From: Bacteroidota bacterium
Lineage (GTDB): Bacteria; Bacteroidota; Bacteroidia; B-17B0; Aurantibacillaceae
DNA length: 64,000 bases
Assembly: GCA_013697245.1 (NCBI GenBank)
Contig: JACCXH010000051.1
Location: 124,001-188,000, forward strand
Reading direction: 5' to 3'
Shown: positions 1 through 7,831 of the stretch, one piece after another
How positions within the stretch are numbered: the stretch's first letter is position 1
Layout: each line of letters opens with the position of its first letter
The notes under the pieces: generated by a model
Databases searched by the model: none
What the model saw: only the letters and a program-made list of their open reading frames with translations
Told to the model about the DNA's origin: nothing
Program-made: the position numbers and the translations under genes

Positions 1-967
1 TTTTATTGAAGACCAAAATAACCGGTTTATCACCGGCGCCAATATCCTGTAAGGTTTGTTTCACCACATTTAAATGATCTTCAAAATTTTTATGCGAGAT
101 ATCAACAATATGTATCAAGATGTCTGCTTCGCGCACTTCATCTAATGTAGATTTAAAACTTTCAACTAGTTCAGTTGGTAATTTTCTAATAAATCCAACC
201 GTATCGCTTAAAAGAAAAAAAACATTATCAATGGTCACTTTTCTAACAGTAGTATCTAATGTGGCAAACAATTTATTTTCTGCAAAAACGGTGCTTTTGC
301 TTAATAAATTCATAATGGTGCTTTTGCCAACATTTGTATAACCCACTAACGCAACCCTGATTAATTCGCCGCGGTTCTTGCGCTGAGTGGCCATTTGTTT
401 ATCTATCTCTTTTAATCTTTCTTTTAATAAAGCGATCTTATCTCTTACGGTCCGCCTGTCTGTTTCAATTTCCTTTTCACCGGCACCACCGCGTGTTCCG
501 GTGCCCCCGCGCTGCCGTTCAAGATGCGTCCACATACCTGTTAGGCGTGGAAGCATATATTGATATTGCGCTAATTGCACCTGCGTTTTTGCATGCGCGG
601 TTTGTGCACGTTGTTCAAATATCTCAAGGATCAAAGTAGTGCGATCCAATATTTTTTTACCAAGTTCTTTCTCTAAATTTCGTTGTTGTGAAGGCGATAG
701 TTCATCATCAAATATCACCACATCAATTTTATTCTCTAGTATAAAACTTTTAATTTCTGCTACTTTGCCTTTACCAATAAAAGTGGCCTTGTCAGGCTTC
801 TCTAATTTTTGCGTGAAGATCTTTTTGGTTTCAAGGCCATAAGTTTCGGCTAAAAAGGCAAGTTCATCCAGATATTCTTTTGCGGCACCATCATCCTGTA
901 GCTTATTTATAAGGCCCATTAATACACAGGTATGGGTAGGTATGGAGGTAGAGGTTGTTTCTTTCAT
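1..967 (-). CDS. hflX: GTPase HflX (partial, C-terminus beyond left edge)
   Basis: HflX is a ribosome-associated GTPase implicated in splitting stalled or heat-damaged ribosomes in the cytoplasm. The 322 codons present cover the HflX N-terminal domain (an ATFIGKGK motif near residue 65), the Arg/Gly-rich RQRGGTGTRGGAGE stretch before the G domain, a G1 loop GYTNVGKS near residue 207 and a G3 DTVGF near residue 254. The reading frame stays open into the left edge, so about 70-100 C-terminal residues are missing. The start is the ATG at 967, 7 bp after the stop of the upstream SirB/cytochrome gene, so the two are probably cotranscribed. Family assignment is secure. Confidence 0.96.
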   Translation of the reverse strand, partial: MKETTSTSIPTHTCVLMGLINKLQDDGAAKEYLDELAFLAETYGLETKKIFTQKLEKPDKATFIGKGKVAEIKSFILENKIDVVIFDDELSPSQQRNLEKELGKKILDRTTLILEIFEQRAQTAHAKTQVQLAQYQYMLPRLTGMWTHLERQRGGTGTRGGAGEKEIETDRRTVRDKIALLKERLKEIDKQMATQRKNRGELIRVALVGYTNVGKSTIMNLLSKSTVFAENKLFATLDTTVRKVTIDNVFFLLSDTVGFIRKLPTELVESFKSTLDEVREADILIHIVDISHKNFEDHLNVVKQTLQDIGAGDKPVILVFNK

Positions 968-974
968 TAATTTT

Positions 975-1595
975 TTAGTGCCCTTTTATTTGAGTATTAA
1001 CGTATTCTGCAATTGCTCCGGCTTCTTCCGTATTCACCTGTGCGGCTGGCATAGCACCTTTTCCATGACTAATTATGTCTTTAATAGCTGCCACATCCAT
1101 AGTTGTTGCAGTAAGGTCTTTAGCGCCCGACATGCCCAGTTTTCCATTCGGGCCGTGACATAAATTACAATTGGCTTCGTATAAGGCTTTGCCATCATTA
1201 GCTGCTATATTCTCAGTTTGTTTTGCGATCCCTTTCTTTTTATGATACACTTCGCCTAAACCAAAACTACCCGTGATCATTAAAAGGCTTAAAGCAGCAA
1301 GGGTTTTGTTAAACCTTCTAAAACCTATTACAGCAATTGGAATTGAGCTAACGATCATTATCAGTTTTATCCAGAGCATATAATCGTATTTACTTCCATA
1401 CGGCAACTGAGTCATTAAATAAATACCGGTAAGTAAGAACATGAAGCTGATAACAATTTCAAAGACCCTTGTTTTTTTTGAGAAGGTTTTAAGAAGATCA
1501 GTTTTGTTACTAAGTAATAGAACAGTTTTTATTACATATAGCAATAGAAAAAGACTTACTACTAAATAATGGGTGTGCAAAAAACCTTTATACAT
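975..1595 (-). CDS. SirB-like membrane domain fused to a c-type cytochrome
   Basis: This protein of about 206 residues has four predicted membrane helices (about residues 10-29, 47-66, 73-92 and 98-113) that resemble the SirB family. They are followed by a c-type cytochrome domain with a CNLCHG heme site (Cys143, Cys146, His147) and a likely axial Met182 in HGKGAMPA. It should sit in the inner membrane with the heme domain in the periplasm and act in electron transfer; the partner is unknown. An ATG 51 bp further upstream is in frame, but MYKGFLHTHY at 1595 starts directly before the first helix and is preferred. hflX follows after 7 bp. The SirB label is a pattern judgement; the heme site is directly visible. 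Confidence 0.8.
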   Translation of the reverse strand: MYKGFLHTHYLVVSLFLLLYVIKTVLLLSNKTDLLKTFSKKTRVFEIVISFMFLLTGIYLMTQLPYGSKYDYMLWIKLIMIVSSIPIAVIGFRRFNKTLAALSLLMITGSFGLGEVYHKKKGIAKQTENIAANDGKALYEANCNLCHGPNGKLGMSGAKDLTATTMDVAAIKDIISHGKGAMPAAQVNTEEAGAIAEYVNTQIKGH

Positions 1596-1766
1596 ATTGT
1601 GGATATTTACCGTAAAAATAGCAATAAATGACAGAATAAAGTGCAAATAAGAGTTAGTAATTTTCGTAAATCTGTTTAAATTTGAGGGTTGTTGAAATAA
1701 AGGCTTTATTGGTATTAACCACCTTTAAAGTGAGAGCAAATAATTATTAAATAAATTAACCCTTTA

Positions 1767-4700
1767 ATGAAAAGAATAAGCTCACTTATAGTAGTTTTAA
1801 GTTTTTTAAATTTTAATTTTTTTGGGCAATCTACTTTCCCCACAAATGGTGCGCCATTTAATACACATAGTATTTATGCTTTTGTAAACGCCACAATTTA
1901 TGTAGACTTTGAAACGGTTATTAAAAAAGGAACTCTTTTAATACAGGATGGGAAAGTTTTAAATGCTGCCGAAAAATTAGAGATTCCCAAAAATGCTATT
2001 GTTTACGACTTGAATGGTAAATTTATTTATCCTTCGTTCATTGATCTGTATTCTGATTATGGTATGCAGGAAGTAAAAACATTTATTTCCGGAGTGGGTC
2101 ACCGCCCGGTTGGCACACCACAAACTGAAAGCAATGTTAAAGGTGCATACGGCTGGAACCAGGCAATAAAAGCCGATAACGAAGCTGTTAAAATTTTTAT
2201 TTCCAATAAAGATAAAGCTGAAGAGTTAAAGAAAACCGGTTTTGGTGTAGTGCTTTCTTGCCAAAAAGATGGTATTGTAAGAGGAAGCGGGGTATTAGTA
2301 AATTTAGGTAATAAGAATGAGAACGAAAGTATCATTCTTGATAAAGCTGCCGGATTCTATTCATTTTCAAAAGGCACTTCAGCACAGGAGTATCCAAGTT
2401 CTTTAACAGGAAGTATTGCTTTGCTGAGACAAACTTATTACGATGCTTTATGGTATTCGCAAAATAAAAATAAAACCGAATATAATATTTCACTGGAAGG
2501 ATTTAATAAAATAAAAGATTTACCTTCTATTTTTGAAGCTAATGATAAATACAATGCCTTAAGAGCTGCAAAGATAGGAAGCGAGTTTAATATTAAATAT
2601 ATTATTAAGGCCGGTGGTAACGAGTATCAGAGAATTAACGATATTCAAAACACGCATTTAAAATATATTGTGCCCTTAAATTTTCCAATCGCTTACGACG
2701 TAGAAGATCCATTTGATGCCGAAGCAGTTTCGTTGGCAGATCTAAAACACTGGGAACTTGCGCCTACAAATCCTGCAGCTTTTGAAAAAAATGACATCCA
2801 GTTTTGTTTAACCTCTGCCGATCTTAAAGATAAAGGCCAATTTTTAACTAACCTCAGAAAGGCTGTAAAATATGGCCTTTCAGAAAAAATGGCTTTAAAA
2901 GCGTTAACTGTTAACCCGGCCAAATTTATTAATGAGCAGGATAAAATGGGTGCGTTAAAGAAAGATTTTGCCGCGAATTTTTTTATCAGTAATAGATCAA
3001 TTTTTGATAATGATGCAAGTATCATGCAAAATTGGGTAGCAGGCGAACCAACTGTTTTTTCAGATATTAATACGCCGGATATTCGGGGTAATTACGTTTT
3101 AAATACGCCTGATAAGAACTTTAAAGTTAAATTCTCAGGCGATGTAAATGTGCCGCAGGCGAAGATTACTATTGATACGACCCGCAAAAATTTAAATTAT
3201 TCCTTCTCTAATAATCTATTGGCTTTTAGTTTTTCTTACGATTCAACCAAAGCAATACGTGGTACAGGAAATTATAACCTCGAAAATAAATTTTTTGAAG
3301 GTAAAGCTCAAGCTGCTAATGGCGAATGGTTTGATTTTAAATTAGTGTTTGAATCAACAGTAGATACAGCAACTAAAGCAAAACCGGCAGAAAAAAAAGC
3401 TGAGTTAGGAAAGGTGATCTATCCCTTTAACGCTTACGGTGAGCCATTGCCCGAAGAGCAAGGTTTGTTCAAAGATCAATGGAATAAATTCAAGAATCGT
3501 TACTCTGCAATTTTAATAAAAAACGCAACTGTTTGGACGAATAGTGGCGATAGCGTTTTAGAAGATCACGATGTATATATAGTAGAAGGAAAAATTGTTC
3601 GCATTGCAAAAAATATTGACGCACCAAAAATGGCATTTGCTAAAATTATTGATGCTAAAGGAAAGCATTTAACACCGGGAATTATTGATGAGCACAGTCA
3701 TATTGCTTTAACGGCTGGAGTTAATGAAGGAACACAAGCAAGTAGCGCTGAAGTTAGAATGGGAGATGTTTTAAATCCTGAGGACATTAATATTTACCGT
3801 CAACTTTCAGGAGGTGTTACAACTGCACAGCTATTGCATGGCTCGGCCAACCCTATTGGCGGGCAAAGTGCTATAATTAAATTAAGATGGGGCCATACCG
3901 CCGAAGATCTTAAATATGAAAAATCAGACGGCTTTATAAAATTTGCTTTGGGCGAAAATGTAAAGCAAAGTAATTGGGGTGATTTCAACTCTACTCGTTT
4001 TCCTCAAACAAGAATGGGCGTAGAGCAAGTGTACAATGATTATTTTACCCGCGCTAAAGAATACCATCTACAATGGCAAACTTTCTCAAAATTAAATCCA
4101 AAAGATATTGAGAAAAATAAAATCGTAACTCCTCGGAGAGACCTGGAGTTGGATGCAATGGCAGAGATCTTAAATAAAAAACGTTTTATAACCTGTCATA
4201 GTTATGTGCAAAGCGAAATTAATATGTTGATGCACGTAGCAGATAGTTTCGGATTTAAAGTAAATACATTCACACATATTTTGGAGGGCTACAAAGTAGC
4301 TGATAAAATGAAAGCACATGGTGTAAGTGCCTCTACTTTTTCAGACTGGTGGGCATATAAAAATGAGGTTGTTGAAGCAATCCCTTACAACGCAGCAATT
4401 CTAACAAGAATGGGAGTTAACACTTCTATGAATAGCGATGATGCCGAAATGGCCCGTCGCCTAAATCAGGAGGCTGCTAAGGCGATTAAGTATGGCGGAT
4501 TAACAGAAGCGGAGGCGCTGAAACTGGTAACCTTAAATCCTGCAAAAATGCTTCATATTGATGATAAGGTAGGCAGTATTAAAGTAGGTAAAGTGGCAGA
4601 TGTTGTGTTGTGGTCAGATAATCCACTTAGCGTTTATGCAATTGCAGACAAAACAATTATTGACGGGCAAATTTATTTTGACAGGGAAGAAGACGCGAAA

Positions 4701-4862
4701 CTAAAACAATATATTAAAACAGAACGTGCCAGGATAATTGCAAAATTATTATTAGAGAAACAAAAAGGTGGTAAAGTTGAAAAATTAAAAAGTAAGCATG
4801 AACGTTTGTATCACTGTAATACACTCGAAGGTATTGATGAGGAATTAACGGGACAAAGATAA
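1767..4862 (+). CDS. Secreted two-domain amidohydrolase (imidazolonepropionase-like)
   Basis: This 1031-residue protein has an N-terminal signal peptide (cleavage near FFGQS) and two amidohydrolase-like halves. The C-terminal half carries the metal ligands: DEHSH (His643, His645), CHSY (His811), THILEG (His837) and NSDDAE (Asp891). The N-terminal half (about residues 30-430) has the usual entry strands, but its equivalent of the HxH site reads PSFIDLYSD and lacks both histidines, so it is probably non-catalytic. The substrate is unknown; related enzymes hydrolyse cyclic amides or peptides. In Bacteroidota such genes often sit beside a shorter homologue, as here, but a DUF559 cassette now lies between the two. 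Confidence 0.85.
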   Translation: MKRISSLIVVLSFLNFNFFGQSTFPTNGAPFNTHSIYAFVNATIYVDFETVIKKGTLLIQDGKVLNAAEKLEIPKNAIVYDLNGKFIYPSFIDLYSDYGMQEVKTFISGVGHRPVGTPQTESNVKGAYGWNQAIKADNEAVKIFISNKDKAEELKKTGFGVVLSCQKDGIVRGSGVLVNLGNKNENESIILDKAAGFYSFSKGTSAQEYPSSLTGSIALLRQTYYDALWYSQNKNKTEYNISLEGFNKIKDLPSIFEANDKYNALRAAKIGSEFNIKYIIKAGGNEYQRINDIQNTHLKYIVPLNFPIAYDVEDPFDAEAVSLADLKHWELAPTNPAAFEKNDIQFCLTSADLKDKGQFLTNLRKAVKYGLSEKMALKALTVNPAKFINEQDKMGALKKDFAANFFISNRSIFDNDASIMQNWVAGEPTVFSDINTPDIRGNYVLNTPDKNFKVKFSGDVNVPQAKITIDTTRKNLNYSFSNNLLAFSFSYDSTKAIRGTGNYNLENKFFEGKAQAANGEWFDFKLVFESTVDTATKAKPAEKKAELGKVIYPFNAYGEPLPEEQGLFKDQWNKFKNRYSAILIKNATVWTNSGDSVLEDHDVYIVEGKIVRIAKNIDAPKMAFAKIIDAKGKHLTPGIIDEHSHIALTAGVNEGTQASSAEVRMGDVLNPEDINIYRQLSGGVTTAQLLHGSANPIGGQSAIIKLRWGHTAEDLKYEKSDGFIKFALGENVKQSNWGDFNSTRFPQTRMGVEQVYNDYFTRAKEYHLQWQTFSKLNPKDIEKNKIVTPRRDLELDAMAEILNKKRFITCHSYVQSEINMLMHVADSFGFKVNTFTHILEGYKVADKMKAHGVSASTFSDWWAYKNEVVEAIPYNAAILTRMGVNTSMNSDDAEMARRLNQEAAKAIKYGGLTEAEALKLVTLNPAKMLHIDDKVGSIKVGKVADVVLWSDNPLSVYAIADKTIIDGQIYFDREEDAKLKQYIKTERARIIAKLLLEKQKGGKVEKLKSKHERLYHCNTLEGIDEELTGQR

Positions 4863-4870
4863 AAAGTTCT

Positions 4871-4903
4871 ATTCCCCCTTTATAAAAGGGGGCTAGGGGG
4901 ATT
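4871..4903. repeat. Left inverted palindromic repeat of the DUF559 cassette
   Basis: This 33-bp block contains CCCCCTTT-ATA-AAAGGGGG, an 8-bp perfect stem with a 3-nt loop, followed by CTAGGGGGATT. Its reverse complement matches 5315-5347 closely at both ends (AATCCCCCTA and GGGGGAA), so the two blocks are inverted repeats around the DUF559 gene. Read in frame, such blocks encode peptides like IPLAPFYKGG or NPPNPLRPGG, which I recall from repeats in other genomes. The hairpin could also act as a weak terminator for the upstream amidohydrolase gene. Confidence 0.85.
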
Positions 4904-4905
4904 AA

Positions 4906-5286
4906 ATGGAAACAAAAAGTCACTATAATAAATCGCTTAAATATTTAGCGAGGGATAAAAGGAATGATTCATCTTTTGGAGAAGTTCTTTTGTGGAAGAA
5001 TTTATTAAGTAAATCGAGATTAGGATTTCAGTTTAATAGACAATTTCCTTTTGAAAATTATATTTTAGATTTTATTTGTAGCAAATTAAAATTGGTTATT
5101 GAGGTTGACGGTTATTCTCATAGTTTTAAACAAGATGAAGATAATTTAAGGGATGAGAATTTGAATCATTTAGGGTATGAAGTACTTAGATTTTCAGGGC
5201 ATGATATTAAATATAATTTTGAAAATGTTACAAGAGCTGTAGTTGCAAAAGTTGATAAGTTGAAAATTAAATATTCTTATGAATAA
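4906..5286 (+). CDS. DUF559 / Vsr-like endonuclease-domain protein
   Basis: This 126-residue protein has the DUF559 pattern: Glu26 in GEVLLW, FNRQFPFENYILDF with Asp55, then VIEVDGYSH with Glu66, Asp68 and His72, and LGYEVLRF near the end. The fold is related to very-short-patch-repair (Vsr-type) endonucleases, and all the acidic residues expected for a nuclease are intact. Biochemical function in this family is mostly untested. The ATG lies 3 bp after the left palindrome, and the gene ends by overlapping the next gene by 8 bp. It could be the mobility enzyme of the cassette or a passenger; the sequence does not decide this. Confidence 0.85.
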   Translation: METKSHYNKSLKYLARDKRNDSSFGEVLLWKNLLSKSRLGFQFNRQFPFENYILDFICSKLKLVIEVDGYSHSFKQDEDNLRDENLNHLGYEVLRFSGHDIKYNFENVTRAVVAKVDKLKIKYSYE

Positions 5287-6640
5287 AACGATGGAAAAAA
5301 TTAGTAAGATGGTCAATCCCCCTAACCCCCTTCGCCCAGGGGGAATTGCGGTATATTATAACTTTGTTTTAATTTTATTTATTTTAACATGCAAAGATGT
5401 CAACGCTCAAAGAACATATTCGCATATTGCATTAATTAATGCTACCGCTCATATTGGAAACGGAAAAGTAATTGAGAATAGTTTAGTTGTGATCAATAAA
5501 AACAAACTGGAAATTGTTAGCAGCATTACAGGTATCCGTTTAAATCCTTCTTCTTACGATACCATTATTGATCTTTCTGGAAAACACATTTATCCCGGCT
5601 TAATTAATACTGATAATATTCTTGGCCTGCATGATGCAGAAGCTGTAAGGGCTACCAAAGATTTTGCAGAGGTTGGAAATATCAACCCGCACATTAGAGC
5701 ATTAATTGCTTACAATACGGATAATATAATTGTGCCAACCGTAAAAACAAACGGCATTTTGTATACGCAAGTAACGCCACGCGAAGGCTTGATCAGCGGG
5801 TCATCTTCAATAATGGCTTTAGAAGGATGGAATTGGGAAGATGCAGTTTTTAAAGCCGATGACGGTATTCATTTAAATTTTCCAAAAGCCATTAAACGCA
5901 AATTTACCGAAGAAGAAGGGTTGTCGGTAGCAACAAATAAAAACTATACTACCGAGATTAATTATTTGTATAAATTTTTTGCTGATGCACAGGCCTATTG
6001 TTTAATGCCAACTCCTGCCGAAAAAAATATCCGATTTGAAGCTATGCGCGGTGTTTTTAATGGTACCGCTAATTTATACCTGCATACGGAAAAAGCAAAG
6101 GATATTTTAAGCGCAATTAATTTCGCAATAAAATACGCTATTAAAAAACCGGTAATTGTAGGGGGCAAAGAATCATACAAGATCACTTCTGTTTTAAAGA
6201 AAAATAATATTCCGGTTATGCTAAATCGTGTGAACGACCTTCCGGATAATGCTGACGATGATGTGGACATTGTTTTTCGTACACCTTATTTATTGCAAAA
6301 AGACAGTATTTTGTTTTGTCTTGAGTTGGAAGGGGATATGGAAGCCATGCAAAGCCGAAATCTGCCTTTTAATGCCGGGGCGGCCGCTGCTTATGGTCTC
6401 ACAAAAGAACAAGCCTTGGCAAGTATAACCTATAATGCCGCAAAAATTTTAGGCGTTGATAAAGAATTAGGAACTTTGGAAGAAGGAAAACTAGCTTCGC
6501 TGGTTGTAAGTGAAGGTGATATTTTAGATATGAAAACCAACAATATTATTTTGGCATATATTGCCGGAAAAAAAGTTAATCTTATAAATAAACAAACAGA
6601 ATTGTATTTAAAATACAAAACCAAATACGGAATTAAATAA
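5279..6640 (+). CDS. Amidohydrolase-like secreted protein lacking the HxH metal site
   Basis: This 453-residue protein resembles the amidohydrolase superfamily: an entry beta-sandwich (SHIALINATAHIGNGKVI), KHIYPGLINTDN where PGxIDxHxH would be expected, and a C-terminal TYNAAKILGVDKELGTLEEGKLASLVV that is typical of the family. Both histidines of the HxH motif are absent, so it is likely inactive as a metallohydrolase or a partner of the 1031-residue neighbour. A hydrophobic export segment (FVLILFILTC, then VNAQ) begins only after about 24 residues. All in-frame ATG codons (5279, 5291, 5309) lie upstream of or at the palindromic repeat, so translation must pass through it and adds NPPNPLRPGG to the N-terminus. 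Confidence 0.75.
   Translation: MNKTMEKISKMVNPPNPLRPGGIAVYYNFVLILFILTCKDVNAQRTYSHIALINATAHIGNGKVIENSLVVINKNKLEIVSSITGIRLNPSSYDTIIDLSGKHIYPGLINTDNILGLHDAEAVRATKDFAEVGNINPHIRALIAYNTDNIIVPTVKTNGILYTQVTPREGLISGSSSIMALEGWNWEDAVFKADDGIHLNFPKAIKRKFTEEEGLSVATNKNYTTEINYLYKFFADAQAYCLMPTPAEKNIRFEAMRGVFNGTANLYLHTEKAKDILSAINFAIKYAIKKPVIVGGKESYKITSVLKKNNIPVMLNRVNDLPDNADDDVDIVFRTPYLLQKDSILFCLELEGDMEAMQSRNLPFNAGAAAAYGLTKEQALASITYNAAKILGVDKELGTLEEGKLASLVVSEGDILDMKTNNIILAYIAGKKVNLINKQTELYLKYKTKYGIK
5315..5347. repeat. Right inverted palindromic repeat of the DUF559 cassette
   Basis: The block starts AATCCCCCTAACCCCC and ends AGGGGGAATT, and is close to the reverse complement of 4871-4903 apart from the loop region. 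It lies inside the coding sequence of the following amidohydrolase-like gene and encodes residues of the form NPPNPLRPGG. Confidence 0.85.
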
Positions 6641-6643
6641 ACT

Positions 6644-7696
6644 ATGATCGATAATAAAGTAATTGTTGGCATCTCCCAGGGAGATATAAATGGTATAGGA
6701 TTAGAGGTTGTATTAAAAACCTTATTAGAACCGGGTATTGCAGATATATGTGTACCTGTTCTATTCAGTTCACAAAAAACAGTTTCGTATTACCGAAAAG
6801 TTCTTGGATTGGAAGAATTTAGTTTTAATCCTATGCGCGAATTCTCGCAGATAAATTCAAAAAAGGTCAACGTTTTTATTTGCTACGAAGAAGAAATAAA
6901 TATCGAAATGGGAAAATCCACAGATGTTGGTGGAAAATATGCATTCATTTCTCTTGAAAAAGCCGCAATGGCCTTATTCGATAAAGATATTGACGTGCTT
7001 GTTACCGCGCCCATTAATAAAAGTAATATTCAAAGCGATAATTTTAATTTTATTGGTCATACCGAGTATTTAGGCTCAAAATTTTCCGGCGACCCCTTAA
7101 TGTTAATGTGTTGTGACAATGGCTTGCGAATTGCAGTTGTTACGGGTCATATGCCATTAAAAGACGTGGCTTCCAAATTGACTATTGAGGGCATTTCTGC
7201 CAAAATAAACCAACTGCACGAATCCTTAATTAAAGATTTTGCCGTTCGCAAACCAAAGATCGCGGTTTTGGGATTAAATCCACATGCCGGCGAGGATGGG
7301 GCAATTGGCAAAGAAGATAAAGAGATCATTATTCCTGCCATCGAAAAAACAAAAACTAATGGTTTGGTTTACGGACCTTATTCAGCAGATGGCTTTTTTG
7401 GAAACGGCACTTACAAACAATTTGATGCTGTTTTAGCAATGTACCACGACCAGGGTTTGATCCCTTTTAAAACAATTGCTTTTAACGAAGGTGTAAATTT
7501 TACTGCCGGCTTAAACGTAGTAAGAACAAGCCCTGACCACGGCACAGGCTATGATATTGCAGGGAGGAATAAAGCTAACGAACAGTCTTTTAAAAAGGCT
7601 TTATATGCGGCAATAGATATTTTTAAGAACCGCAAATTGTACGCGGAAATAACCGAAAACCCGTTGCATATTGGAACAATTAAGAAGGAACGTTAA
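6644..7696 (+). CDS. pdxA: 4-hydroxythreonine-4-phosphate dehydrogenase
   Basis: PdxA oxidises 4-phospho-hydroxy-L-threonine in the DXP-dependent pathway to pyridoxal phosphate. The 350 residues are a normal length and contain GISQGDINGIGLEV at the N-terminus, TAPINK, GHTEYL, GHMPLKDV, GLNPHAGEDG, and the C-terminal MYHDQGLIPFK and TSPDHGTGYDIAG blocks that carry the conserved metal and substrate histidines. The N-terminal motif has Asn-Gly in place of the more usual Pro-Xaa of GDPxGIGPE. The gene starts 4 bp after the preceding stop, which suggests cotranscription, although no metabolic link to the amidohydrolases is evident. Confidence 0.96.
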   Translation: MIDNKVIVGISQGDINGIGLEVVLKTLLEPGIADICVPVLFSSQKTVSYYRKVLGLEEFSFNPMREFSQINSKKVNVFICYEEEINIEMGKSTDVGGKYAFISLEKAAMALFDKDIDVLVTAPINKSNIQSDNFNFIGHTEYLGSKFSGDPLMLMCCDNGLRIAVVTGHMPLKDVASKLTIEGISAKINQLHESLIKDFAVRKPKIAVLGLNPHAGEDGAIGKEDKEIIIPAIEKTKTNGLVYGPYSADGFFGNGTYKQFDAVLAMYHDQGLIPFKTIAFNEGVNFTAGLNVVRTSPDHGTGYDIAGRNKANEQSFKKALYAAIDIFKNRKLYAEITENPLHIGTIKKER

Positions 7697-7798
7697 ACCA
7701 AAAAAATAAATTTCTTCACCTTTTTTATTTTATTTTTTTTAAGATTCTAGTTAACATATTTTAACTACAATAGAATCTGTGTAAACCCTTACCAATGT

Positions 7799-7806
7799 TA
7801 TCTTTA
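7799..7806 (+). promoter_or_regulatory. Possible -7 box for the bat operon
   Basis: TATCTTTA differs by one base from the Bacteroidota -7 consensus TAnnTTTG and lies 25 bp before the moxR ATG, inside the 135-bp gap after pdxA. No good -33 TTTG lies 19-21 bp upstream (the nearest sequence is TCTG), so this is a weak call. Confidence 0.28.
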
Positions 7807-7831
7807 CCCGTTATTCTAATAAAATAGATTT

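Larger units (their letters stand above)
4871..5347 (+). mobile_element. Putative DUF559 inverted-repeat cassette
   Basis: A 477-bp unit is made of a C5/G5 palindrome, a 126-codon DUF559 gene and an inverted copy of the same palindrome. It lies between two amidohydrolase-type genes that are probably natural neighbours. No transposase is encoded and no clear target-site duplication is visible next to the repeats. That the unit is mobile is an inference from its structure and from my recollection that DUF559 genes are often bordered by such repeats. Confidence 0.55.

Noticed and set aside
4871-4903. The left C5/G5 palindrome as a simple intrinsic terminator
   Set aside because: It lacks a T run after the stem, and an inverted copy lies past the DUF559 gene inside coding sequence, so a cassette repeat explains it better. 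A side role in termination is still possible.
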